Shown: positions 8,767 to 19,557 of the stretch, one piece after another
Numbering within the stretch: the stretch's first letter is position 1
How the letters are laid out: each line of letters opens with the position of its first letter
Source: Oikopleura dioica
Taxonomy: Eukaryota; Chordata; Appendicularia; Copelata; Oikopleuridae
DNA length: 64,000 nucleotides
Direction of reading: 5' to 3'
Assembly (NCBI GenBank): GCA_907165135.1
Contig: OU015567.1
Location: 8,251,001-8,315,000, forward strand
The notes under the pieces: generated by a model
What the model saw: the letters and a program-made list of their open reading frames with translations, nothing else
Told to the model about the DNA's origin: nothing
Database searches by the model: none
Program-made: the position numbers and the translations under genes

Positions 8767-11700
8767 AGTAACATAACAAGAACAAACTCGAAAAACTGTT
8801 TCGTAGCTTATTATCGTTAGTTTTGAAGCTACAGATTTTGTTCGTGACCAGAAGCCATGAAAGAGACTCGAAGGCGGTTTTGTAGACTTCCTCAAACAGA
8901 GTGCTTATATATGAGTCGGTAGAGGTTTTTGACACTTTATGGCAGATTTGCCAAGTGCCTTGGATGATCGTAGGTGTCATGGAAATAAGTTGGCCCTGAA
9001 AAGTGAGTTGAAATCAAGGAGGAGTACAATATTTTTAACCTTTTGAATTGGAATATTTTCGGCCGTGCTGTAAAGATACTCGTCAAGGCATCGAAGGGTA
9101 TCCCAAATTGAAGTGTCACCGATTGACCGGACGTGAATGAGAGTGATGAACCGTTGGACCTCGGCGAGTGTTTCCAACACGTGAAGAATGATTTCTGGGC
9201 GACTAGTTTGGACAATTTTCGACTGGCTTAGATCGAGCAAATTCATTATCGCAGCTGGTCCATTGGATGCAAAGAAGAAGGCTAACACATCTCGCGTTTG
9301 TTGAGTAGGCTCTGTTGGTAGCAGTAGGCTTCGGAGCAGACAGAGATTGTACCAGTTCATGGATTGCGATTCTGAATTGAAGAAAGACTTCAAATCCTTC
9401 TTCCTCATTATTGCGATTCTGAGCGCTTTCGTATCGCCTGGTAACACCAAGACAAGCTTCATGATTGAATTTACCAAAGAATACTCGCTGATATCCAATG
9501 CCAATTCCATCAAGCCAATAATATCGGTGATGAAAGTTGGATGGTTTTCTAGCGAATCATCAGGCCTAACAGATCGTTTCCTCGCCTTTAGACGTTCCTG
9601 GACAAATCTAGCGTAGAAATTCACTTGTTCGTTTTTGGCAGAAGTTTCGAGCATCTGCTCCGATTCAAGAATGTGCTGTGAGTTTTGCTCGGGAAGAATT
9701 ATGAGGTCTTTTCTGATATCAGGAAATTGATGTTGAAGACGCTCGCTTAGATGACGAATGTTGTTATTAGAGTGCATATCAACTTTAATATTCTGTTGCT
9801 CGATTTGAACTGTATATATCTTCTTTACTCCGCGCCACGATCTCCCCAGCGCTAGATTATCTTCCTGCATTCGGTTCTGTGGAAATTCCGAGAGATAGCG
9901 TTGAAAGAGATCTACTATCCGACAGATTTTTAGGGTCACTGATGATTTATCCGCAGCTGCGTCACTTTCTTTGGATTCTTTTGCGTCCGTGATTATCTTC
10001 AGGGTATCGTGAAACGTTTTAATTCGCTGAATGCACTCTTCGAAAAAGTCATTGTGATTTTGAGCAGTGCCAGTGATGAACATATTCGTGTAGTAATTAT
10101 TAATGATATCTATCACATCTGGAGCCAGAACAGCATCACATGAGCAAAGTGTCTTCCAGAGATAATTGATGCCGTCTTGGGATGGATTTTCGCTGCCGAT
10201 GGAGCTGTCTGGTTTATTCTGGCTGGATATTGCGTTGAAGAAGTAATAGAAACAAGTTACCCCAGCAGGCGTTAGTTTTTCAGGCTCCATCGCGAGAATA
10301 TGACTGGCGAAAAAATTAAAAATACTGACAGAGTTCAAATCTGGCTCTTGGCCCATTATGCTTTTGAACCAAGTAAAGCCGAGTTCTCGCATTTCTGGAT
10401 CGCCAGGGACAACAAGTTTTTCCCAAACCGCCACTGCATCTTTGTATTCAAGGTACAGCCGTGCTTCTTGAAGAATGTATTTGATAAACGATAGACGTAA
10501 GCTAATCTCGGTCAAATGACCGTGAATCGTTTTCGGTCGAGTTTCTTGGGAACTTGTGAATTTGATCATGTCCGAAATCACAGCGTGAATCAATTGCTCA
10601 TTATTCTGCAGGTCTTCTAGCGCTCGCTTGCGTGTCATCCCGACTGTATAGTTGTCATCAGGGAGATCATTTCCAATTAGCTCAATCAATTTAATCACAG
10701 GGATCGTCAAGTCCGGATTTTGCTTGAACTCCGCGGCCAACTTCGAAAGCCACCTTATCTTCCTCTTGTCTCGATCAACCGATCTGTTGTCCAAAATTTT
10801 TACAAGATTCTGAAGCGTGTCATTGAGTATTTCCTCGCTGACATCGACACCCGTGGCCATTCCCCACAGAAGATCGAGAATTTTGTCACCGATTCTAGGA
10901 TCTTCAGCCAGCCGTTTGACCAGGGATAGGAGTTGCTCGCGGTCCTTTTTGGAGGCGTCAGAAGCGAGCCACATGTTTCGGAATTTGTCGAGAAGATAGC
11001 CGAGAAGGTTATCGGATAATTTATCGGCGATGGAGGCGAACAAGTCATCGATGTTGAGGATGATGGCTGGGTGAGCACCGAGCTTCGCATTCCAAATCAT
11101 GTCGATGTCAGATGTTGTCAGAACATCGTGGTCCATCATGAAGATCAAGACATTGACAACGCGCTCGACATACTGTTTTAAATGGAGCGAGTCTCTGAGC
11201 ATAACTGGCAGAAGAGCTTCCTTGGTCCAATCGGCTGCTTCTTTTGCACTGAGTTTGTTACTGTCGTTATAGAACTGTTTAGTGGAATTCAATTGGGTCA
11301 TGATCTCGTTGAGCGCGAACATACGCCCATTGTAGGTGGAGAGCTTGAGCACGCGGTGGAGGAGGTTAAAGTGCTCCAGTTGAAGGGATTTCTGCGAGGC
11401 GCCGAAATGCGCTAGAATTTTCGCAAAAGAGGTAATCACGGTGAGCGGGCCAAATGCATCAGAGCGTAGATCTAACGATTTGATTTCCTTGTCCGTCAGC
11501 GATGCGAGGTACTCGCTGAGCTTTTCTTTCATCGGTAGAAAATATTGTGCGCATGATTCCTAAATTTTTTTTAGAATTTCATGAAAACATTGAGGAGTAC
11601 TTACAGAAACGACCTTAATTGCCTCAGCGAATGTACAGAAATAAATAGGAATGAGCTCCACGTCGAGCGAGGAAAGTTGACTGTTTGCATATTGAAAGCC

Positions 11701-12596
11701 ACCTGAAGATCAGAAAATTTAACGTTTCTCTCTTTATCAATGTTTACCTTGTTTCCCAAAGCGCTCAATAATTTCTTGAAGAAAAACATTTTCGTTGACG
11801 CCAGTTACAAAGCGGTATTTTTCTGGAACGGTCACTACAAATACCGTTGAGTAAACATTTTTAGAGAAGAGTGGGACATTGTTCTGGCGACTCTAAGCAA
11901 ATAGAACTTCCGAATACGAAGAAAAAACTGAAAGCCGACTTGCTTACGTAAACGTTATTTCAATACACTCAGGCGTGTGATAATCGGGCATAAACAAACA
12001 AGGAAGGAAGTTCGCGAGAGAGGCCTTACCGGATTCGTACGAAGGAGGTCCGGAACGAGTACGACGCTGGTGAAAGATACTGTTAGGATTGAACAAGTGG
12101 AACATTACGGCAAGCATATTTTTATCGAGAATGTTGTTCCGCAGAATTCTAGCCAGCAAATCGACCAGCTCGAAGTTTCGCCGCTGAATGTGTGCATCGT
12201 CTTCCGGACGGCTACTGTAGAACCAGTCCCGGCTGAGGAATTGAAAAGCAGCAGAAACACATGTCTAAACAGACCCTCAAAAGGATGTTTCCCACCAAAT
12301 ATAAGATAATACATAATTGTATATAAAGGAATCTATGCCTGGAAAATATATTCAACTGCTTCTTTCGCCCTTGGCTCCCCAGTGTCAATCAGGAAGGAGG
12401 CATCTTTGAGAATGTGAGAGAGCTCTTTGTTGTCCCGATAAGCATCGACTGTCAACCGAGACTGAAGGAAACAGTTAGCTCCAGAAAGGGAAGATAGAGT
12501 TGGCACTACCTTTTGTGTCTGTGCTGTAAAATCCTGACTGCGTTTTAAGAAGTCCTCGATGTTCACTATGTCGGTTTCTATCTCATCTTTATTCAT
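8767..12596 (-). CDS. USP9X: USP9X/fat facets-type deubiquitinase, 5' part (truncated by the LTR element)
   Basis: This is the upstream half of the same gene as 1-2277. I read exons 12510-12596, 12357-12461, 11948-12264, 11748-11890, 11605-11702, 9040-11559, 8849-8995 and 8767-8795, with introns of 48, 92, 57, 45, 45, 44 and 53 bp. The protein follows the USP9X N-terminal armadillo-like region (ELSHILKDASFL, YFLP, MLRDSLHLKQYVE, KRLAEDPRIGDKILDLLW, then a ubiquitin-like stretch). The last exon ends 29 bases in, at codons for VMLL. On this haplotype the frame then runs into the LTR, adding Lys-Gly-Ser and a TAG stop, so everything after this point, including the protease domain, is lost. The start ATG at 12594-12596 lies about 20 bases after a pyrimidine-rich acceptor (near 12618), consistent with trans-splicing. 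Family identity is sure; some small-exon borders are inferred. Confidence 0.9.
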
Positions 12597-12617
12597 ATCT
12601 ACAGTTTATACATATCC

Positions 12618-12635
12618 CTGAAAGAAAAAGCTGAT
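12618..12635 (-). promoter_or_regulatory. Putative trans-splice acceptor for the USP9X-type gene
   Basis: On the minus strand a pyrimidine-rich tract ending CTTTCAG precedes the first ATG by about 20 bases. No upstream exon or donor is seen in the 190-bp gap after the PSMD12 stop. This suits a spliced-leader acceptor, and possibly a downstream operon gene behind PSMD12. Confidence 0.45.
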
Positions 12636-12786
12636 AAGGTAGCGTAATTAAAACTGATAATTCAATATATTCATATGCGTAGCCGTAAGTGAGCCCAGTA
12701 CCAACGAAGTAAGTGGGTATTGTTTAGAATTGTGGACATGTAATGTTGAACGCAGCAGAAAGAAAAAAAATAGTAGTAACATGTAT

Positions 12787-14370
12787 TTATGCTTTGAGGG
12801 CGTGGATCATTTCTTCTTTTTGAATGCAGTGGCAGGCTTTGTTGATGAGGTCCATAAGAGTTTCAACCGTGTTCGACCACTCGTTCAGCCGCTCAGACGG
12901 GAGCTTCTTCGCTTCAAAGCTAGTGATGCCAGAGAGTCGATCTAAAAATATCCAATTGGAATCATGGAATCGTGTGTGTCTTACCAATTCGTGCCCAAAC
13001 AGCTCCTTTTACGACCATATCTGACAAGTGTCGTTCAGCATCATCAAGTGAGAGATCAAGATGCTCTGCCATTCGCTGCGTGCGGATTCTAGTGTACGCT
13101 TTTGAAATGACTCGGATGTTGTGCTCGATACATCTGTTGTGCAAATCCTTCCATCGGTTTTCGCCAGCTTCGGACTAAAACAAGTGTTACGCGAAGTTTT
13201 TGATATGGGGTTTGGTTACCTGATCAAAGATAGAGCCAACGATTCCGTTTCGAAGCTCCTTTGTAAAATCATTTCGCAAGACGGACCATTTCATGATTTC
13301 GGGCGTGAGGAAGTTTTCCAAAAGCGTCTTGTAAATAGGGAGGTCGTTCATTGCTTTCATTTGTTTGATCGTGTTCAGCAAGCTCTGCTGTTCGGGTCCA
13401 ATGTCAGCGAGGATGGAAAAACGGCAGCGGAAGCGAGGGCCTCTGTGAACTAAAAATCATGATAAAATCAATGGGGAGTTTCTGGTCTTACATGATTCTT
13501 CTCGTCTTTAATGAGTTGGGTTTCGGTCAAATGGATGAAATGTCGCGCAATATCGAGATACTTCTTGTCGCCCATGCAGACCTCAATCATGAGCTTGTAG
13601 TATTTGATCTTCAGCTTCTGGACTTCCTCCTTTTCGGCCTCTTTGCCGGCAAAATAGCGGGTCGAGATCTTCTTGGAAATGATTTGCGAGCGGACAAAGT
13701 CCTTGTCAGCGATTGTCATTCGCATCTGCTCCAAAATGAAAGCGACCTTCTCTTGTCGCTCCATGGAGCCATAAGTTTCAACTTGGAGCTCGTTGATAAT
13801 CTTGGCCGCATCGGAGATCTGTCCTTTTGCTTCGCGAAGAGTTGCGAGCTTGAGTGTCAATCGAGCGCGCTCAACTTCAACGTAGATTTTTCCGTCAGTC
13901 TGATTGCGGAGGCAGTCAATGAGTGACATTTTTGGCTCGTTGAGGGATGGAACTGCGTCCATTTCAGTGACGAATTCGCAACATCGCTGCACCATCTTTG
14001 TGATGGCCATTTTTATCAAAGATCGTCGCTGTAATTAGCTTTTTGAATGGTGAAGAATAAACTTGAATTTACCTTTGTTAGGGCAATTATCTGATCATTA
14101 AGGTCGTTCCATGCTTTAGCAGTGTAGCAAATGTTCACAATGCAAACCAAAATCTTTGACAAAGAGTTAGCATCTTGATTGACCCGGCAATTCTTTTCCA
14201 AAGTCATCAGACTGTCCACAGCTTGCATATGATCCTAAAGTATTTTAATCAAAAACAGTCAACTTTTAGTGGCTGTCTCTTACTCCTTTAGCGATTTCAT
14301 ATGCCTTCTCGATTTTCTCTGCGGCCTCGACCGAGTAATCGACGATCATTTTCGTCTCCTCGAGGGACAT
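12787..14370 (-). CDS. PSMD12: 26S proteasome regulatory subunit Rpn5 (PSMD12)
   Basis: A multi-exon gene for a lid subunit of the 26S proteasome, a PCI-domain scaffold that holds the lid together. Diagnostic stretches match human PSMD12 closely: KIYVEVERARLTLKLATLRE, ELQVETYGSMERQEK, QIISKKISTRYF, CIEHNIRVISKAYTRI, QRMAEHLDLSLDDAE and the C-terminal KEEMIHALKA. The N-terminus (MSLEETKMIVDYS) matches the acidic VDYS start of the family. Exons are separated by short introns at about 12942, 13178, 13452, 14020 and 14234. The ATG at 14368-14370 follows a CTCAG acceptor some 24 bases upstream, so the transcript is probably trans-spliced. The stop at 12787-12789 is 190 bp before the USP9X-type start on the same strand. 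Confidence 0.95.
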
Positions 14371-14727
14371 CTTTACACGCTCTTTTACAGTCCTCTGAGA
14401 TAAGTTTTTAATGAAATTAGAAATGAAAAGAGTCGAAAGTTAGGAATGGTCTGCAAATAGGAAAAAATTGCTGACATTGAACAATACGAAGAAATAGTGC
14501 ACGAAAATGAGAAAGACGCAGAGTAGAAGTACAGTAAAAATTCAAAGAATGAAAGAATCGGGGATAGTTTGCGCGGGTTAGTTTTTTCTGGCAAGAAGTA
14601 AAGTTAAAAAGAACGGTCTAGAAATCGGAGGGAATGAATTTCAAAAGCAGGGTTGATTGATTCGGATTCGGGTAGAAGTAAAGAAAGATACAGAAACATA
14701 AACAGTGGCACAGTTGAGAAAAATTTA
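14371..14727 (-). other. Intergenic region between PSMD12 and the MARVEL-type gene
   Basis: These 357 bp hold no supported gene. The minus strand has an acceptor-like tract near 14394-14405 just before PSMD12, and the 3' end of the MARVEL-type gene with its poly(A) signal. Confidence 0.6.
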
Positions 14728-14729
14728 TT
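14724..14729 (-). terminator. Poly(A) signal overlapping a stop codon
   Basis: AATAAA on the minus strand starts one base inside the TAA stop (14728-14730) of the MARVEL-type gene, implying an extremely short 3' untranslated region. Confidence 0.6.
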
Positions 14730-16014
14730 ATACAAGCATGGAAACGCGGGCCTGGTCATCCAGCCCAGGGCGTGGAACTGAGGAGTTGACAGAATTGTGA
14801 TCGGGGATTGAGCCTGAAAATGCGCTTTATTCCTGATTTATAGGTAGAGACTTACGTGGCTCTCGATATTCTCGAGATTCGCGGTACTCGCGCCGTTTAG
14901 AACTATCTTGAGTCGGCCTTGATGATCTTCTGGGAGCATCGTCGACGACTCTGAAACCCTCGACATTTTGACTTGGCGGTCGGACATTATGTTGCAAGGA
15001 AACGATTTGATCATTGCGAGAGAGCGGTGTTTTCGATGGGATAAAATCTCCGATATCTGATGGTTCGGTGACGTCATCTCGACGGACGAGCGACTTCATT
15101 TTATGTTCCAATCCGTTGAAGCCAGATTTTAATTTTCCAGCTGTTACTTTCCACATTGATGGTCCACTATAAAACCATTCATTTTTATATCAACAGAAAG
15201 TGAGCTTACGGATCTGGTTTTCTCCAAGAATCAGCTGGAATCATGCTAGGCCGGTCGTCAGCAGTGCCAGGCTTCCAGTACTTTTTCTGAAACTCTTTAA
15301 ACATTTTCCATGCAAAAAGAGTCGAGGCAAGATAGAGGCAAAAGACGACCCAGAGAAATACGACTGCAAAAATGTGATTTCCTAAAAGACCTCGTAAATC
15401 ATTAAGGCACTCAAACACTCCTACCAAAATATACATTGTAACCTGCCAGCATGGCCATGTAATTTTGACAGTCACGTGGGTATCGTCCACAATAAGCCTG
15501 AAAGTTCATACGGGCGTTGAGACCCATCCCCCGTTGATAGCCACCGTAGCCATTGTAGCCGCCGAACATGGCGGATCCGTAGCGGTTTTGATTGCGCATC
15601 GGGCCTGAGTAGTTGATGGGAGAGCCGTTTGTGTAGTCCCATCGCCAAAGATGGACGGATTCTAGCACTCCAGCGACGAGATAAGACAGAAGGCAGAGCA
15701 GGTTAAAGATAAGCTCGCTTTTTGGCCAATTGATGTGGCTAAAAGCGTCATAAAAAATTAAAGTGAAAGATTTTAATACCCAAAGTTGAAATGATAACCA
15801 GACAAGAATATAAAATACATGACGATGGTACCCAGCCAAGGCAAAAAAACAAAAGCATGACCAAATGAAAGGGCCAGGTAACACCCTCGATGAGAAAGAT
15901 CGGCTTCCAATATGGACTGCAAGCGATGATTAACCAAATGATGAATCCGAATATGATCTGGCCGATTTTGCAGAGGCCTTGCTTTGACCGCGCGTAGCGG
16001 CCATCGCAGCCCAT
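14728..16014 (-). CDS. MARVEL-type four-span membrane protein
   Basis: Exons encode an N-terminus MGCDGRYARSKQGL and several hydrophobic segments: IIFGFIIWLIIACSPYW, the segment after VTWPFHLV, LLCLLSYLVAGVLESVHLW and IFAVVFLWVVFCLYLASTL. An extracellular Gly/Tyr-rich loop (GGYNGYGGYQRG) has paired Cys. A basic cytoplasmic tail contains RREYRESREYREPR. This layout is typical of MARVEL proteins of membrane apposition sites and vesicles. I could not assign a subfamily. The frame junction near 15730-15840 is not resolved cleanly. The ATG at 16012-16014 directly follows a TTTAG acceptor and lies 58 bp after the FCF1 stop, suggesting the second gene of an operon. The last exon ends at TAA 14728-14730. 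Confidence 0.75.
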
Positions 16015-16072
16015 TCTAAAGAGAGTAGATTGTAAGATTATTGCTAGAGATCCGAGACAGTCTGTTGTGTTT
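16015..16072 (-). promoter_or_regulatory. Intercistronic region with trans-splice acceptor
   Basis: Only 58 bp separate the FCF1 stop from the next ATG on the same strand. On the minus strand the gap ends in a pyrimidine-rich CTCTCTTTAG one base before that ATG. Oikopleura is known to resolve operons by spliced-leader trans-splicing, so this is read as the acceptor for the downstream gene. Confidence 0.6.
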
Positions 16073-16832
16073 TCACATATTTCCCATGCGCTTTGGATTG
16101 CCAAAAACGTCGGGCATTCGTTCGACAGCAAATTTATGATCGGCAATGTACATGATTGGGACGCCTGGAATCTTTCTTATTCTTCGTTTCAGATCTCGAT
16201 CACACGTGGCCGCGATATAACACTAAAATTCAAGCTTCGAAAAAGTCGATTATTTTTTTTCGTTACTGACCTTGTGCGCAGTGACGCGATTAACTAGGCA
16301 GTCATCGGCGTAAGTCCCTTTATGTTGACAAGGCAATCGCTCTTGAATAAACCGTGAATCATTGAAAGTCTTAATAATGTATCTTACCCAACTGTTGGGC
16401 GATTCTGAGGGCAATTCTATACTTTGGCCCGAGCTTCTCCAATTCCGCCACGACGCAGTCTGTTACGTAGGGCGTTACCTTCGCCATCAGACAGTCCTTC
16501 ATTCCTTCTTTGATGTCCAGTCTGTTCTTCAGCGTAAAGTTGATGAAGTTAGTATCGACGAGGACGTGATACGGAGGGCCGAGCTGCTCATTGTACTGAA
16601 AGAACAGGGCCGAACTGGCTTTCGGTAACTGCCGTTCGATGATTTTTCCGTCCTTCAAGCTTCGCTTCGACACTTCTTGCTTTTTTTTTTCCGCCGCTTA
16701 TTGTCTGACAAATACGATTTTAAAACCCAAGGAGTAGAATTTTCGAATTTTACCTGGGTTTAGTCGGCCATCACGAGCCTTTATCATTCTTTTCATTTCT
16801 GCAAATTTACGAGTTCGATTATTCCTCCCCAT
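16073..16832 (-). CDS. FCF1: rRNA-processing protein FCF1 (PIN domain)
   Basis: Four exons encode an FCF1/Utp24 orthologue, the small-subunit processome PIN nuclease involved in 18S rRNA maturation in the nucleolus. Recognisable parts are the N-terminus [38 protein letters not shown] (first PIN acidic residue in VDTNF), [12 protein letters not shown], the exon with THKGTY-like [15 protein letters not shown], and [19 protein letters not shown]. Conserved acidic residues are present in VDTN, AELE, ADDC and CDRD. The ATG is at 16830-16832 and the stop at 16073-16075. The length of about 195 residues is normal for the family. It is followed within 58 bp by a MARVEL-type gene on the same strand. 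Confidence 0.95.
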
Positions 16833-17804
16833 TTCGCTTCAGTAGAATCTAAATAATACGCACACTGGGTCTTCGATCGATCTTATTTTGCAGGAAAAAA
16901 AACCAGCTGACTGAAAACTCATCAACAATGTCCTACAAATGCGTAAGGCCACAAAACAAAGTGCCAAGTCTTCTTTTTGCTTTTTCCTGCATAAATTCAT
17001 GAAATACTTTTTTCAGCCTGCGATATTTTTTATTTCTGCTCAATGAATGTAAATGGGTCTGCGATGAAAAATTGGGTTCTTCGGAAGAAATTTTATTAAA
17101 GCAGTTTTGTGTTTGTTAGTAAACGAATTTGTTCTTTGGACTACGGCAATAAGGAATTACGAGTTTGATTTGTTTGAAAAAAGCAGGGAAATTAGAGGTC
17201 AACAGCGACGAGTAAGTAGCATGAGTAAAAATGTACAATAAGTTAGAACACTCAGATAAGAGAAGATGAAGTATGGGGTTCGTTTTTTTGGGGGGATTCG
17301 ATGAGGTATCTGCACATGTCAATAAATATATTCTTTTGTAGGCTTTTTGAAACAATATAAGTAAGAAAAATGTAAGAAGCAAAGAATGATAAGGCGTTTA
17401 TCAATTAGTAGTACATCAAGTTACAAAATGGACATGATGATTAGATTACTCGGAAGTCACCAGCATTTTAATTTTCATCCCAGTGAGTTAAATGAATTTA
17501 AATGACTGTATAAGCATAAATGGACGCGAAATTTACAGATAAATGGAAAGATAATTAGCTCGGAACATATTTTCTAGGCATCATTATTAGTTTTTTCCTA
17601 TCTATCAATCATAGTAAATTCTAGCTTGACGGTAACATATTTCAAGCTCGTATCACAGAATTTTTATCTACAGAAGAAGTTTGAGTTCTTTTCTTTTGTC
17701 GATAAAACAAACGAGCGCAAGAGGAATTTGTTACGAAGCAGAATTTACAAATTGAAAGATAAAATAAGCAACAATTTCAAATTTCAAATTCTGAAACGAG
17801 TTGT
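16833..17804. other. Intergenic region without a recognised gene
   Basis: About 970 bp, AT-rich, between the FCF1 start and the 3' end of the first flotillin. Small reading frames here show no family resemblance. The right part is probably flotillin 3' untranslated sequence. Confidence 0.6.
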
Positions 17805-19248
17805 TTACTTTCCGACGGGTACTGCGCCGGGGATTTTTCCAATGAGTCCAGTAATGTCATATCCAGTCACAGATTGGACTGTTTTCTAAAGGATTATTTG
17901 TCAAAAAATGATGGTTAAATTGATCATACCGGTAGTTCAGCAAGGAGTTTCGTTGTTTCCGCAGTCATCATTGATCCAGTTGTGTTGCTGCTTCCAATAA
18001 TTGTCAAATCGTCAACCTTTTCCAACGGCATCGAAATCGACTTGGCAATCTTTGGCAAGGCATCGAGAACAAGCTTCGTGGTCGCAGCATGGCCGTATTC
18101 TTCGTAAGCAACAGCTTTCATTGACATTTTACTAGCTTCAGCAGTACCGATCGCTTCGATAACTTGCGCTTCAGCTTTACCGATTCTTCTGAGCTTTTCG
18201 GCCTGGCCTTCTGCTTTCTTGACTTTCTGGCTTTTCGCCGCTTCTGCAAGAGTTTGGACTTTGAAGGCTTGAGCGTCGGCAGGAAGTCGAGTCTTATGAA
18301 TGAGCTCTTTTTCTTGACGCTCGATTTCAAGTTCTTCGACTTCGATTTCTCTTTGTCGCTCGATAAGATCAACACCCATGTCTTCCTGGATAATTCGCTG
18401 CTTCTCCTTCATCGCTTGGAGACTGTAGGCCAGATTTGATTCGGTCTGCGCCTTGTTCACTTCGCATGCGAAATCGGCCAATTGTGTTTCATAATTTCGG
18501 CGATAACCGTCAACTTCAGTATCATTCTTGAGGCATACATCAGCCGATGTCTTCGCTGCCTCTTGCTCCTTGATGCAAGCGTCACGATTTGCATTGGCCA
18601 TGGCAATGTCTGCTGCAGCCTTGACCTTCGCGGTTTGCTCCATGCCAATGGCATCGAGATAGCCTTGGTTGTCCATGAGGTCTTTGATCGTGAAGCTGAG
18701 AATTTTTATTCCCATTTTGGAGACATCTGTGGCCGCTACAGCGCGGACATTGGCCGCGAAAGATTCTCGATCTTGGTAAAGCTCTTCCACATCCATCGTA
18801 CCGCAAATCGCTCGAAGATGACCTAAAGACCGAATATCGAGGGAATATATGATGGGTTTTAATTTTACCTTCGAATGTTTCAAGCAGTTGTTCTTGAATT
18901 TCGTAGTCAGCCTTCCCAAGGAACTGTTCACAAGCGATCTGCAGATAGACATCATCGTCAGTCATGACTTTCACTTGGGCGACTCCAGTTACCGTAATCG
19001 GTACGCCTCTCTTTGTCTCACAGTTGGTGACTTTCGGGAGGAGGGTCATTACTTCCAGAGAAATTTTCTGCGCTTCCGATACCAGCATCCAGGCCCATCC
19101 CCATCCACCTTCTGTTCAAATAGACATTTAGCAAACGAACGAACGCAAAGAAAAATAACTTACTAATGTACCGCTTATTCCCACTGCCGCCGCAGCCACC
19201 GGAAATAACGATGGCTTCGTTTGGGCCCGCTACGTGTACATTGCCCAT
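17805..19248 (-). CDS. Flotillin, tandem copy A
   Basis: A flotillin (reggie) membrane-microdomain scaffold. It starts MGNVHVAGPNEAIVISGGCGG, with Gly2 for myristoylation and a nearby Cys for palmitoylation, which is flotillin-2-like. The SPFH/PHB domain follows (ISLEVMTLLPKVTNCE, GVPITVTGVAQVKV, CEQFLGKADYEI), then a long charged coiled coil with AEAE-type repeats (KAEGQAEKLRRIGKAEAQVIEAIGTAEA). The last exon encodes the typical C-terminus (TVQSVTGYDITGLIGKIPGA). Introns include one in the SPFH domain after LLETFEG at about 18825-18868, and one after LLAELP at about 17885-17930. The stop is TAA at 17805-17807. The neighbouring gene B has the same layout and intron positions, so these are tandem duplicates. 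Confidence 0.92.
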
Positions 19249-19557
19249 CCTAAACGGAATACATCATTTTTCGTCGTTAAATCTTGCGCAAATCATTTTT
19301 TGAATTGAACTTCAAAAAGAAAAGAAACACAGATTGGAAGCTTTTTTTGTATAAAAATAGATTTATAGGTAAAAAGATAAATAGATAGGTAAATGAAGGC
19401 GATGAACTCATCCCTCGATTTCATCGTGAGCAAAAACGGTAGAACAGGCACTATCTTCTTGAGGTAGATATAAATAAATAAACAATGCTACGTACAGAAC
19501 AGGATTCATTAGGAACAAAATCTCGTGGAAGGCACCTTCATTACTTGTTCTCTTTCT
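19249..19557. other. Spacer between the two flotillins
   Basis: 309 bp of AT-rich sequence with no gene seen. It must hold the 3' end of copy B and the start region of copy A, both on the minus strand. Confidence 0.6.

Noticed and set aside
8796-8832. A 37-bp intron (donor GTAGC) in the USP9X-type gene
   Set aside because: The donor phase does not fit the acceptor at TTTTTCGAG. The donor GTCACG, giving a 53-bp intron, keeps the frame.
12333-12596. A separate small gene ending at FQA
   Set aside because: Its segments align with the USP9X N-terminus, and a 92-bp intron from GCA to TTTAG joins it in frame to the next exon.
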